Positions 35,283 through 47,487 of a DNA stretch of 64,000 nt are shown here, piece by piece. Each line of letters starts with the position of its first letter. The stretch's first letter is position 1. The notes beneath the pieces were generated by a model, which saw only the letters and a list, made by a program, of their open reading frames with translations, searched no databases and was not told the DNA's origin. The position numbers and the translations under genes are program-made. Source of the DNA: Harmothoe impar (lineage: Eukaryota > Annelida > Polychaeta > Phyllodocida > Polynoidae); assembly GCA_947462335.1 (NCBI GenBank), contig OX381721.1, positions 9,734,001-9,798,000 of the forward strand, written 5' to 3'.

Positions 35283-37017
35283 ACCCACACCTGCTTCCCC
35301 CCACACACACATGGCACGGAGCACTCAGCGGTGACGGGCACGCAGGAGGAACCGACGCGCCCCCCAACGGCCGTCGTGGGAACTAAACGACGTGGGAACG
35401 ACGTCAGCACGTCACCACTCCGGGTCCGCTGGGGGCTGAATGATAGGAGCAAGGTCCAAGAAGGATAGTCAGGCCACAAGATAAACTTTGATTCAGGTGA
35501 CACATAAAGAGAGAAATCAAACGCGAATGGTGTCTTGGTATTGCACTTGGTGCCCCAAAATCATCGATTTCGAGTAATTATTAATCAGTTTTTGGGTTAG
35601 CTGAATCAAACTCTTCTTAATGGTCTGAGGTATGGTGGAAGGGGTGGAGCCTGGGTGGGGTTAGAGTCTTTGACTGGGTCTGGGAGTTGAAACTTATCTT
35701 CAGCTTCGTGACCAAATATGATAGCTGTACCATGCTGCTACTGGCCTATCTAAGATAAGAGCCCACCCTGCAGCACCCAACCGTGAGATGAGACCAGGGT
35801 ATCGGACACAGGGTAAGGGCAAGGGTGGGTGGGTATCAGAGGGGTAAAGTGGAACCACTTGTTGTTGAAGGGTAAATTGGCACTCATGGGTGGGTCCCCT
35901 GTCCTAGGTATAATACTTCATCTCCCAGTTTTTGGCAAGGCCCTCAAAGGCTGTCTTGATAGACAGATTTATTTTGCACGAGAGAGGAAATTACCTTGGG
36001 TGGTACTAGCACAACTACCACAATGGTATCAATGTCCATAACAAGGACAGAAGAGGTCTCATATAGCTTCATATGGCTCAAAGGGACTTATCACTATAAA
36101 AGAAATATTTTATGAGAAAGAATTGACTGACATTCCCCTTTGTATTTACCGTAAAATTACCATTTTACCTGAAATAAATCTTTCTTTTCTAATGAAAAGA
36201 GGCTCGATTAGCCTCAGGTATATACTGCTATTAAGCATCAAACACACAATTGGTTCCTTTCAACAACAATGTGACTATAGCCAAATCACAAAAAGCAGAC
36301 TTTACCCTATACATGGACTCCCTGTGAGAGTCTTGTTGTAGCCCCCTGGAGGAGAGGTGTAGGGTGGTCGTGAGGATGATTTCACCCTGGAGTGATCACA
36401 GAGTTCAGTTGTACCCGGTCTGCTGAGTAGAGTACTGATGGGACCAGTGTGACCCTGGAGGAGAGGTGTGTCCATGCCCTGGAGGTTTGTCAACATGTCA
36501 CTGCTCCTGTCACCCTGACCATTGGTATGGTTAATTGTATCCTTATTTCTCTGACAGACAAGGGGATCCCTCTGGTGTCCTTTGATATTGATAGTATAAC
36601 GTGATATGTTACAGGGAAAGGCCACTGATACAAACCATGCATTTTTGTTACCGGTTCCAACATTTATAATCATGGTTCATGACTGGTGCCTGCAATTTCT
36701 TCCTACAGCATAATTTGTATGCTAACTGTACCGAAACTGATGTATCAAGCCCCCTTCATGTTTAAAAAGATATATCGGATAGAATTATACCCCCCGTCCA
36801 CACACATCCACACAATCTATATCCCTGTCCCATTTTGAATCACTGTTTCACTGTCTCTTTGTCCCGTCCTTTCCCTCCTCATATATGTCAACTGATTTCT
36901 CCCTTCGTACCGACCTCATAACGTATATTCAAGCCTCATGTAGTTTTGATATCATTTCCCAACCACTGTCGATGTTAAAACTCCCAAGCATTGCTTTCCT
37001 CCACCCCCTGCCTGCAG

Positions 37018-37050
37018 AGGCCGTCCGTGCTCGGTCGGGGTCCGTCAGAG
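37018..37050 (+). CDS. candidate 33-nt microexon upstream of the engrailed homeobox exon
   Basis: A very good acceptor (TTTCCTCCACCCCCTGCCTGCAG) precedes a 33-nt GC-rich segment ending GTCAGAG|gtgggt. Read in phase 1-1 it adds AVRARSGSVR between split codons, compatible with the engrailed intron. All three frames are open because it is so short, so this is weaker than the other two candidates. The GC-rich sequence continues to about 37110, so a longer exon or a small CpG-rich regulatory patch are alternatives. Confidence 0.2.
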
Positions 37051-37124
37051 GTGGGTTGGCTCCCGGCACATCGCCGTCCGTCCGGAACATGAGCCTGCTG
37101 GGGCCCACGGTGTGCTGTGAAAGA

Positions 37125-37350
37125 GGTTTAAATCCTTTAAGGACCTTCTACTATACTAGTCGTACTTTGATGCATTATCTCCGTTGTCGTCATGATGCAT
37201 TGGTGAATGCAGGCATGGCGAGTGCCTCGCAAATGTTGCTTTCAAGGATCATGCTGACACTCACGAAGGGTTGGTATGATGCATGATCATATGATTGCCG
37301 CCCTGGCGAATCATGCATCGTGACAACATATTATAGGGTGAAAGGGTAGG
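37125..37350. mobile_element. TTAACCCTTT-family MITE, copy G
   Basis: The left end TTAAATCCTTTAAGGACC and the core CATGATGCATTGGTGAATGC match other family members. A CTGGCGAATCATGCATCGTG block follows. The ends are degraded. Non-coding. Confidence 0.45.
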
Positions 37351-39283
37351 AGGGAGGGCTGACACTGTCTGCCTATACTGGATCAGTTACACAACCCTTA
37401 CCGCCATCTGCCGGCCATAAAGCACACCAGCAGGTGGGAGGATGACGACAGGGCTACAAGACAAAGATAACACACAATCTCATATAGCTGTCAAAATTAT
37501 GTTTATTAAGTGTTGTTGTCTGTGCGAATCTGCATCATCCTCTCAGTTAGGTATATGGTTATTTAGGTGCAGAACAAACAAACCAATTGCATCGGTTTGT
37601 CTGTGCTGCATAGACCTACAATGATAGGCGATGAGTTGAGAGATCGATATATATGACACATACAATGGATGGTGTGGTATGAGGAAATTAATCATATCGC
37701 TCAGAGACGATTACCATTTACTAGGAATTCACATCCCATCAACCTAAATGACACTGCTGATAAGCTCCTCCCAATGTGGCACCACGACGCGGTCTTCGGC
37801 TTATATTATGGGATTTGGACGTCTGGGGTAGATCTATGAGTATGAACTGATAACCAAGCTCCCCGCCCACACCCACACACCCACCCACCAACCTATAAAG
37901 AGGCAGGACCAGCCCTAGCTCTCCATATGAGGTATGGTGATGGGTCCTTATTAGTGGGCGCCGACACAGAACGGGGCTGATATGGACAGACAAGACGACC
38001 CTGGAGGAGGCAGGAGGCAGTGCTGTGTGTGTAGATTGAGGGGGGTGGGGGTGGAGATAAGAGCATGGGGTGTGGCTGGGCGTGGCTGGGTGTGTATGAG
38101 GTGTGCCTAGATGAAGGGCAGGCTGTATCAGAGACGCACCCTGCTCACTATGGGGTGATTACTGGGTGGTTAGCTGCTCATTAACACTACAGGGTGCCAG
38201 ACACCTGGAGGGATGTCGGATGTATGTTTATATATGTATATTTTAGTGAGATATGTGGATGATGTTTCTAATAACTGCCAGGACATGGTGCCCACATAAT
38301 TTAGAAACGTGTAAACTGACAGTACTTTGTGCTTTGACTATTAATCAGATGGTACCATATTCAGGACAATGGTGTAGGAAAGATAGACTTATATTTTTGT
38401 TACTGCTTTTATCATGCATTATAATTTACCCCCATTACGTACAGTACATCATATAAACATCAAACAAAACCTGCGTAGAGCTCAACCACAAGGAAAAAAG
38501 TGCTTCTCCCCAACGGCTTTTTATAATGTTCTGTTTGAGATCATGACCCTGGAAAATCAATCGAGGCACCCTAGAGGTTGCTTTCTTAATCAAGCCGTGT
38601 CGGCAATTAGTCCTCCCTCTTGATGTCACTTCCATATACCCACAATCCGTCCTGCTGTTTGGCTTGGCCTGGTGAGCCAGCGGTAGGGGGCGGGTGAGTT
38701 GGTGATAGGGGGTGAGGGAGGGGGTGGGGTGGGTATAGATTAGAGGGGTTCTTATCCCTGCTCTATCTTCACCCCTCAGAGAACACAGACTAATGTTTAA
38801 TGAGGAGCTGCTCGGGTGAGCTGCTCAGGGCTGCCTAGAGCTGCTTAGGGTTAATTGTTTTATTGATGAGAGAAACATAACTCCTTTTGACGCGACAGTA
38901 GGAGCTACATATTTTTAGATGCCACATTGAATACACATAATATGGACACTGAGACAAAATATTACACAAAACGGCACCAAAACACAAACAAAACAACAAC
39001 AGCAATAGCAAATACAAAATCAAAAATAATGATATATTATAAATGTGATACGAGAAAACTGTAAGGTTAGCATTTCATATTGTCATCCCGACATTTTAAT
39101 GCAATATTGTCAATATTGTACAACTGTATCGCTTATATGTATCTATATGATTGATTCCTATGATCAACCATTGCATAATAACACAAGAGAGATTGCCAAT
39201 ATCAACCATAACAATACCCTGAATACCTTGCGTTATCAAATTGTTCACAATCTAACCATGTCCCCATCCTTTCTCTTCCCCAG
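37351..39283. other. 3' part of the engrailed intron
   Basis: Non-coding by inspection. It contains a CTCF-like word (38679-38692, listed separately) and ends in the splice acceptor TTTCTCTTCCCCAG (39270-39283). Confidence 0.6.
38679..38692 (+). promoter_or_regulatory. CTCF-like motif, 0.6 kb upstream of the homeobox exon
   Basis: Reads AGCGGTAGGGGGCG, a CTCF-type core in plus orientation. Confidence 0.38.
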
Positions 39284-39639
39284 GACCCAGGGCACGTAAA
39301 CCGAGCAGTAAGAAGGAGAAGGAGAAGCTACCAGTGGAGAAACGCCCCAGGACCGCCTTCACAAACGAGCAGCTCGCCAGACTCAAGCGTGAGTTCGACG
39401 ACAACCGCTACCTCACTGAAACCCGCCGCCAGGACCTCGCCAAGGAGCTGGGCCTCAACGAGTCGCAGATCAAGATCTGGTTCCAGAACAAGAGAGCTAA
39501 GATGAAGAAGGCGACGGGGGTCAGGAACGGGCTGGCCATCCAGCTGATGGCCCAGGGGCTGTACAACCACTCCACGGTGCCCGTGAATGACGACACGGGC
39601 AGTGAGTCTGCGTGTGGCAGTCCAGGCAAGAGCTCATGA
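39284..39639 (+). CDS. en: engrailed homeobox transcription factor, terminal coding exon
   Basis: This is a DNA-binding repressor/activator of the Engrailed class, acting in the nucleus in segment, neural and boundary patterning (family knowledge). The exon begins after the acceptor TTTCTCTTCCCCAG in phase 1 (a split glycine codon) and encodes 117 complete residues plus TGA. Residues 1-17 are the basic linker [17 protein letters not shown]. Residues 18-77 are a full 60-residue homeodomain with R5, W48, F49, Q50, N51 and R53 intact, and a third helix reading [15 protein letters not shown]. The Engrailed-specific C-terminal block follows ([20 protein letters not shown]), then a short acidic/Ser tail ending GSPGKSS. 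The intron position just before PRARK is the conserved one in engrailed genes. The N-terminal exon with EH1 (FSI.NIL-type) and EH2/EH3 was not found in the window, so the intron is probably longer than 39 kb. Frames on the opposite strand are shadows. Confidence 0.97.
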
Positions 39640-41770
39640 GTCGGGATCCTGCCTGATACTGGCTTCTGGCCCCTGGCTTCTGGATGATGACAGCGACCGG
39701 ATGGCTGCTTGTGAGTTGGGATGTGGCTGCAACTGCAATGGCTCTGGGAAAGGCAAATGGCTTGCTGGACAGGTGTCCACACATCTTCTGGTAAAATTGC
39801 TGACTCGACCCTGTACACTTCTGTAAAAAGACTGATGCAGTACAGGATGAGTCAGCAGGTAGGCCACTCCAGCTTCTGTTATGAAGCATTCATAAGCCTT
39901 GAGGCTAAAGGCCCCTGAACAGTCCAGAATTAAGCCTTTAGCTAAGCATTATGGCTTGAAATGAGTGGTTTGCAACCTGTCAGCCAAGGGTCCAGGGCTA
40001 TATAGGAAGACAGCAGAGAGATTCTGAACCCTGCCCTGTTAGACATTCTGCACCCATGCATCATCAACTCTGAGGCTTCTTCACTGGGAGCCTGACGTTC
40101 TCCATGAACAACATGTGCAAAGAATCTGACTCCGAAATGTGAAATGGTAGTATTTATTAGCATCCAAGCAAAAGCAAATGGCACATAAACTCTTAATCTG
40201 AGATAACATCACTTCTTGTATGCAGTACCTTGTGCGATTCTCTTGTGGTATCAAAAGCCTCAGCGCCCAACGATGAGCGCATGTTCCTGCAAGCAATGAA
40301 GGCCATATTTGAAAATATCCAGGACAGCCTTTGTTCTATATTTCACATGTGTCAATATTGATGGCATACACTTATGTATAGCCCCCATTTACTATGGACT
40401 TGGGTATAATAAGACTGCTTTTAAATGGGTCAGAAATGATTTTTCCCCCCTGTGGAAACCTGTCTCATAGAACTGCAAACACAGTCCTACTGACTGTCAC
40501 ACGTGTACACACTGATGTATGTTTTAAGGCTGGTGGCCGAGAAGATACAATAACATATACAAGTATACGAGACTTAAGGATGCCTGTCAGCCATATTTCA
40601 TCTATTTATAAGTAAAAGGCTAATACTTGTAAATCAAAATGATGTACATTATTTTCCCTTGGATCTCAAACAAGGATGACATTAGAAAATGAACAATGGC
40701 ACAAGCAACAGGTGGCTCTGTAGTGTGCCCTCCCCCTGTTTCTGTGTATTCACTTCAACTAAGGAGGTAGCTCTTAAGACATCTTTCTATGTATTGATTT
40801 ATAGGCCTAAACTGAACTAAAACGTGTGTTTCAGGTCACCAGACCAAACAGGGCCAATCTTGTTATGCAACTTGCAATTTGAAAAATAACTTTTATTGAA
40901 TTTGTAGCATTCTTCTGTGTCCAGACATATACCACAGAGAAAATCTCTCCCGTTCAAAAGCTAACGTGAAGAGAAAATAAGTCAACCTTATTTCCTGGCC
41001 ATGTTTACCTGAAACACACTTTTTGTGGCCTTATATGAAGACTTTCTGCTCTACTTTTCCCACTTTAATACTTGCCTCCTTCTATAGTAAAGTTGCCTAA
41101 GCCATTCATCCTGTAAATACACATGAATCAAAACGTATTTTCACAAGGGTAATATTTGATACTCATCTATGCCAGTGTAAAATATCAGTTAGTAAGTGAT
41201 TATACTGGTAGATTTACATTAATGTAATATTATATTCAGTTTCACCAAAAGGCAAGTTTTGCCGCTCAATGGCAGGTTTTGCTATACTCAAATGTATATA
41301 AAAATAGACATGTATAATTAAGTAGTATACTGGCATATGCCATTTGTTTTACAAACTAGAACTTTGCAATTCAGATTCCGGAGATGGTCTTTTTATGATA
41401 ATAATTGATCGGCATACAAGAACCATTGTACAGGGAATGTTCTTTTTTCCCCTAGTTGGGAATGAGCACTGTAAATCAACACTTAATACTACTGTCATAC
41501 TTATTGTAATGGTTAAGTGGTTTGAGATCTGACCAAAGTTACTTCATTGTAAATACATTTTATACATCAAATACAACCATATATATAATTATAATGTACA
41601 GAATTAGTACTACTTTACAGTCTACTACTGGATGTTGTTAAATAAACTATAAATGTAGCAACCTCAACTCCAGCGTTTTTGTTACTAGTTCTTATTAGAA
41701 AAGATTATTCTGGCTTATCTTATTGAAAGTGACATGTTTCATGGGAATAAAAGTGTATTCCTCCCTTTGC
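39640..41770 (+). other. en: engrailed 3' UTR (inferred)
   Basis: From the stop codon the sequence becomes steadily AT-rich without interruption by repeats. Two polyadenylation signals AATAAA occur at 41641-41646 and 41746-41751. Three Pumilio-type words are present: TGTAAATA (41112-41119 and 41549-41556) and TGTATATA (41293-41300), suggesting post-transcriptional control. The exact cleavage site is unknown, and a shorter 3' UTR is possible. Confidence 0.5.
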
Positions 41771-41861
41771 ACTGTATTCAAACTGAATACTTCAAAGAAA
41801 TAACATTATATACCGGCCAAACTACGTAGCTCATCATCATCATGTATGTGGTAGTGTTCTA

Positions 41862-41955
41862 AGGCCACCTTTTTTTGATAACTGGATTACGGGCACTCAG
41901 AGCAAATATTTTGGGGGGCAGATCCGTAATCCAAGTTATCAGAATAAAACGGCCT
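41862..41955. mobile_element. short inverted-repeat element (94 bp)
   Basis: The left GGCC...GATAACTGGATTACGG and right CCGTAATCCAAGTTATC...GGCC form imperfect arms of about 30 bp around a 30-bp centre. It lies just past the presumed engrailed poly(A) signals. Non-coding. Confidence 0.55.
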
Positions 41956-42933
41956 AATGGGGGACCTCAATGAATACGCTTTTGAATAAGTAATGCACTT
42001 AAACACATTGCAATGTGATGTTGATCTATGTCAAAGAGACAGTGAAGCAGGTCACCCTATGGATGCATTCTATTAGGAATATATGCAAAGAATGTACTTC
42101 ATTGATAGCCTTATTTTGGGGCACATTTGCCACCACAAACACTCTCTATCCAACACCCCAAGCCACAAGCAGCCACCCCTCCCCCTCCATACACACCCAG
42201 CTGATTCTTTAGGCCAAAAGGAAATAAGTTATGCTTCAAGTAACCTGACTTTGCTCACCTAAACAGGACCCACCTCAAATTTCTTTCTCGTTTAAAATTA
42301 CAGAAGTGGTTTTCATTTTGGTTGATATCAAACTTTAAGTGGGGATTGAGCAATGGAAGTTTTCCTTTTAGATTTAGATCTGAATATGAAGATACTCACT
42401 TATGAATAACTCTTTAATGTGATACGCCCATTTGTTGTCATTACTCGTGAATGGCGAGTTACTCGCTGATACCCAAGCTACAGGTTGATGCAATATGAAC
42501 TATCGAAACGATGCGCCAGCACAGTATTGTATTCGTGCATCATGGCGACTAATACAATTCAAACCTTGCGGCAACGTCAAGCAATCATTTAATAGTTAAA
42601 AGCGGAAATTAAGGCTTAATCATGTTTTTCAAATTTAGTGAAACACAACTTTTGAGGCCTTACACAGACACCATCCACCCATAACTTGTATAAGGCCTGC
42701 TCCTCCAGGGTTACACTGATAGAGACATATGGTATAAGAACACAGGGGCTGGTTGTAAGCTGAGCCCCAGGAGAGTAGGTTTGTTGGTTCACCATGCACA
42801 ATGCCTGTCACTCACGAGCAGGGCCGAGGGGACTGCTGTCTGTAAACTGACGGCGTGAGGTAAGGATGGGGGGGAGGGGTAGTTTGTTACTGAGTACTCC
42901 TTATAAACACACAGCTTCAGGGTGTGTGGAGAG
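41956..42933. other. non-coding
   Basis: Includes a TTAACCCTTT-family relic at about 42411-42597 (GGCGAGTTACTCGC and GTGCATCATGGCGACTA blocks). No gene recognised. Confidence 0.4.
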
Positions 42934-43328
42934 CCCGGGGGGGGGGGCAGTCACTCTTTGATGCTAGGTACCAACTGCGAAACTACAGCCCCCCTATTTG
43001 GTCATTTGACAGCCCCTTGAAAATGTGTATTATTTTTACAGCCCCCTATTTTCTAAGAGATCAGATGACAGCCCACTGTTAAGAGGCCTCTTCCATTCAA
43101 CGTGAGGTTATTTTGGAGTCATGTATGAGATTTAAGGGTTCATTATCTTTATTTCAAGTGTCACAGCCCCTGATTCTGTACTTTCCAGTCGTTGACAGCC
43201 CCTAGTTTTTTTACTTTTCTATGATTAACAGCCCCCCTTTTTTCTCGCTCCGACGCGCGCACAGCGACAGCTCTTCGGGGTGGTTACCGCAGTTGGTACC
43301 CATTCCTATACTGACTGCCCCCCCCGGG
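42934..43328. mobile_element. GC-tipped MITE family, copy 2 (perfect 8-bp TSD)
   Basis: Begins CCCGGGGGGGGGGGCAGTCA and ends in the inverse TGACTGCCCCCCCCGGG. The flanking 8-mer GTGGAGAG is exactly duplicated (42926-42933 and 43329-43336). The interior repeats ACAGCCCCC words, and a TTCGGGGTGGTTACCGCAGT block sits near the right end. No coding capacity. Confidence 0.9.
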
Positions 43329-43734
43329 GTGGAGAGTGAGGATAGGCTAACCATACCAGGGTATGTGTTTTAATATGTAAAGGCTGGCTTCCTGCACTGC
43401 ATGGCTTCATTTTCGAGTTGGCTTCCTTGCATGAGGGACATTGTATTTGGGAGTTTGTCCAGTTGTAAATCATAGAATTCCATAATCACAGGCTTGGTCA
43501 AGCTCGGTCTAGACCAAAGCAGTCTATGTTTTAATTGATTATGAAGTTTCAGTACAAACTTGGAAAGGATAAAAAACAAATCAGGTTGTGCTATATACAC
43601 AAACGCACAGTATCACAGAACGATAACATGCAGATGGCTTGGGGTATATATGAAGTAGGACTCTTTTTCTGTGGACCAAATAGCTCATGCACGGTGAAAC
43701 ATATGATTAGGCCCTACACGTGGGAAGACGGATC

Positions 43735-43868
43735 TTAACCCTTCATATGGAGCATGGTGCCTCAAGGTTTCATGTCCATTTGTCGCCATGATGCATCAAC
43801 GCGCGGCATCTGATATATATATGTCACACAAATTTAGTCCCTACACTATGCTGCACCCAAAGGGTTAA
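43735..43868. mobile_element. TTAACCCTTT-family MITE, copy I (intact ends)
   Basis: 134 bp from TTAACCCTTCATATGGAGCA to CTGCACCCAAAGGGTTAA, with TTAA at both ends and inverted tips. The core CATTTGTCGCCATGATGCAT is shared with copy B. The TTAA target with CCCTTT tips is typical of piggyBac-type MITEs (family knowledge). Confidence 0.7.
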
Positions 43869-44590
43869 CGATTGGTAAGTGGTTGTCATATGGTGGCGGA
43901 CAGGTTTATAGGCAGAAAGTGACGGGAAACAGGCAATCGTTGTGTTTAACTGCTGGATCATCCCTACCCTAGTACAGGGATGCAGACCTTAAGGTAAGGG
44001 CGGGGTCGTCTTAACGTCAACACTGTGCAAGGACTATGTGTGCATGGGGACAGGCTACACTAATAATAACATGACAAGCGGAAATGGGAGGGCTGTCTAA
44101 TATATTGCACTGAAGAATCAAATCCAGTTGAGGTTTTCGACCTCATATACATGTACTAGTAAAACATAATATCAAGCAGGTAGACAATACATTTACAAGA
44201 ATAAAGTGTTGAAGGGCAGCAAGACGCGTTGCTTGATTAGCACGAGTACCAGTATGTACAATAGGGTTTCTCAATCCATTTCGATTAACCTATGCATCTT
44301 TAAATATATATAGGGGTGGAAGAAGCCCCCCCCCCCCTTCTATGATCTCTCCAATGCCTAAACCATCTCAAACACATTCCACATACATATACCCTCACTA
44401 TATAGGAATGAGAGCCACCCCCACCCAGCACCCCATCCCACCCCCTGTGATCTGCCAACCATAGCGCACCCATCCTCCTGACCATAGCCACATGGCCTTC
44501 ATTAAATTGATACAGATTACTCCCCACCCTCTGTGATTACACCCTTCCCCTCCCCCCTCCCACCCTCCCTAATTACCATATCACAATGCT
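43869..44590. other. non-coding
   Basis: Unique DNA with a poly-C run near 44326. Nothing recognised. Confidence 0.35.
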
Positions 44591-44775
44591 CCACATTTGA
44601 TTCAATTAACCGCCGACGCCGGGCCAGGGGGGCGTGGCCGCGCCTGCGCAGATCACACGCCGGTGGGCGGGGAGTGACGGCGGAGATTGTAGGGTGGGAG
44701 CCCACATAAAAGCCGCCGGTCCGGGAGGAGTGGGCGACGAGTCTGCGGCGGGCGACAGAAGCCAAGCCTCATAGG
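44591..44775 (+). promoter_or_regulatory. GC-box/NRF1/TATA-like promoter facing right
   Basis: A CpG-rich block has GGGGCGTGGCC (KLF/Sp type, about 44629-44639), GCGCCTGCGCAG (44639-44651, NRF1-like) and GTGGGCGGGGAG (44662-44675), followed by CATAAAAG (ATAAAAG at 44706-44712) as a TATA-like box. A start site would fall near 44735-44745. A donor-like CATAGG|gtaatg at 44777 could end a short non-coding first exon. No coding exon of the downstream gene was identified, and a gene start just beyond engrailed is inference. Confidence 0.45.
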
Positions 44776-45946
44776 GTAATGTCTTTTGGGGGAGTTATCA
44801 GTGTTTTTGTGGCGGGTTAGGGAGAGTGTATGTGATAGGGTGGGGGTGCTTTAAGGACCGAGGTGGGCTGGGTTCTGGAGGTGTGTGTGTTGGGGGGGGG
44901 GGGGGTGTCATCAGGGAGGACATGCTACACGCGGCACCCCTTTGAGGTACCCTTTGAGGGGGTCATCGGTGTTAGCGGTAAGGTTCCTCCTCCTTCGGTG
45001 AGTCCCGTTCGTCCAGTCTGTGGCCCTTATCTCCCAGTTTTTAGGCAGCAGTGGTTATAGTATTTCTCCCGTCTGTCCATCCTCTCCACCCCCACCTGTG
45101 GCTTTTCCATCTTGAGCTTCATTTCTTACATACTTGTCACTGGTTTACCACACTTGGGTTCCCACATGTACAGGCACCCCCGGCATTAAGAGCTCACGAA
45201 TCGATTCATCATAACATTTTCATATGTACAATAAACTATGTCTTCCACATTTCACTAAAACAGTAAGAGTCCAAATACAACGTGTGGCTCAGGTCAAATG
45301 TCAGATCAGAAAATCTGCCCGACTGGACGATATGAGGCGCGGGTCGTTGCATGAACATCATGTTTTTCTCGGCCAAAAATTGCAATGTATCTACAAATTG
45401 TACTAAATCTATCAAGTTATTAAAGACTGTAAAAAATAATCTAAAAAATAATGACATCCCTACCCTACTTTTATGGCTATGTTACCTAAACACAACATCC
45501 TGTATCTAGGTCTTTGGCAAAACACCTTCAATTTATCAAACACCTTCAATTTATTCTCAAACGAAATAATAGTATAGATAGACCTATTATAGAGATAGAC
45601 TTCTGTAAAAGAGCATATCTGAGGTCCCCCAACTTGGCGCACATTCCACCTTCCTATCAGTCTTCTCTCAGCCTTTATACCTGGCTTCCCCCTCTTCTAT
45701 GCAGATCAGATCTGTCGTGTGTCAGTCTCCAGTCCACACACTGATATAGTCCCACAGGCGGCAGGCCTCAACTTCAGAGCCCAGATAGGGTGGGCGATAA
45801 TAGGGTGAAGTGTCCATCAACCCAGTGCTTTATGCAGGAATTTAATAGGTGGTTTCTTTGCACTAAAAGAGCGAATTAGAAATGACACTGTGTATATGTA
45901 TGAGACCCATTGGTGGAAATTAAGGTGAGAGGTGAGACCTAAATGT
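44776..45946. other. non-coding
   Basis: Contains a poly-G run near 44893. No exon recognised. Confidence 0.35.
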
Positions 45947-46142
45947 TTAACCTACCTATGGCCATTTCAGCACAGCACATCGTACTACTGTGAAGTAATT
46001 GCAGTATGCCCTTCATCGCGATGATGAGTGCTTCATGCCAACCCAAGGGTGTTGATACACACCGGAAGGATCGACAATTGCATCCTACAGGGCAACAAAT
46101 GACATAGCACATTAAAGCACTATACGGCCCTTAAAGGGTTAA
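45947..46142. mobile_element. TTAACCCTTT-family MITE, copy J
   Basis: Bounded by TTAA at 45947-45950 and 46139-46142. The right end reads GGCCCTTAAAGGGTTAA and the core carries ATGATGAGTGCTTCATGCC. Non-coding. Confidence 0.65.
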
Positions 46143-47080
46143 CCTAGGTGAGATGACCATAAGGGTTGTGGAGATGAAAGGACAGTAAGACTGGGAAGGT
46201 GATGGGCTAGGGGCTGATACGGGCACTCAATGACCAATTTGCATAATACGATCTCCTCTGTCATTTATCCTAATAACTGCCTAATACTGCACCGAATGTT
46301 TGGAGGTTCAGGTCAAAGGCCATATGTGGTGTTTAGGGGGTGGGTGTTTTTGTTGAATGTATTTTGACTGCAACTATATGAGTCAGTAGTTCCAAGACGT
46401 ATTGACAGGATACCAGTGACAGCAGGGAAACGTATACTTATATTTTGAATGAATGAAATGGTGTATGTGACTGTCAGACGAGGTGGCCATTTATGCCGAC
46501 TTCGGCAAGTATTTGAATAGTTTTCTGTGTGCAGTTTAGATATTGCAGGCTACGGTTGAATATAGAGGTTGGCATGGGAAAGTAGGAAAGTCCCAGAACA
46601 GACTGAATTACCCAATATGTTGAAAACCCTAAACATGTACATATACATGTTAAGCACGTAAATACATTTAAGTCAGAGGGAGAAAATAGGTGGGTTATGA
46701 TAAAGCCTAAAATCCCGATTAAGAGTTGCGAAAGTAGAAAATTGGATGAATGAGACTATGAAGATATTCAAAGCTGTGAGGTGTGTGTGTTGTGGGAGGG
46801 GAGCTTGTGGGGAGGGGGGGGGGGTCATTCACCACAGAAACAGTTAGAACTCTATCCGTCGCCTTCACACCACCACCAGGACGCACAGATCAAATTTCCC
46901 GCCAAAATAAAGATAGATAACTGACAGAGTTCTCAGCAGACGACATTCCACCCACACCTACCGGCAACCAGACCCAGCTGTCCACACCCGCCGCCATCTT
47001 TGTTTGCTACCCATCCACCGCCGCTGGACGTCTGTGGTCTACACTGCTACCATCATGCAGTTTGACAGAAGAGCTTTACA
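46143..47080. other. non-coding
   Basis: A poly-G tract lies near 46816. A CpG-containing stretch with CCGCCATCTTTG lies near 46990. No gene recognised. Confidence 0.35.
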
Positions 47081-47487
47081 CCGGGGGGGGGGGGGGGGCA
47101 CTCACTCTATGACAGTACCTGCTGACTGCAAAACTACCGCCTGCCTAAAAACAGGGGCCGCCAAACCACCGCCCCTCATAAATACAAAAGACCGCCCCCT
47201 GCTTCCTCACATATAAGTCACCGTCCCTGTTATTTTAGGTATCCCTGTAACACTATCTGTATTTCCTGATGCAATCAGTGCATTAGACATGGATAATAAC
47301 TGTTTTCTTAACATGTTATCATTCATATGTTACTGAGACCCAATGGCTGACCCCTCCTCTAGAGTTACCGCCCCCTATTTATGAGGGTACGTAGAGTCAC
47401 CGCCCCCTAATTTTTTGATTCACCGCTACCGCTTCGGTGGGGTGTTTGGAGGTGGGTAGTCATTTCAGATCTGAGTGCCCCCCCGGG
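47081..47487. mobile_element. GC-tipped MITE family, copy 3 (perfect 8-bp TSD)
   Basis: Begins CCGGGGGGGG and leads to GCACTCACTC. It ends in TGAGTGCCCCCCCGGG, with GCTTTACA exactly duplicated on both sides (47073-47080 and 47488-47495). Interior CACCGCCCC words recur, and CCGCTACCGCTTCGGTGGGG near the right end resembles the same block of the other copies. No coding capacity. Confidence 0.9.

Larger units (their letters stand above)
33661..37017. other. non-coding
   Basis: Contains a CTCF-like word GGTAGGGGGCGCG (about 34729-34741), two poly-C blocks (35246-35282), and a direct repeat of CCTGGAGGAGAGGTGT (near 36343 and 36461). No exon recognised. Confidence 0.35.

Noticed and set aside
39408..39889. 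Antisense frames of 103-136 codons over the homeobox exon
   Set aside because: Shadows of the engrailed coding exon and its GC-rich 3' end.
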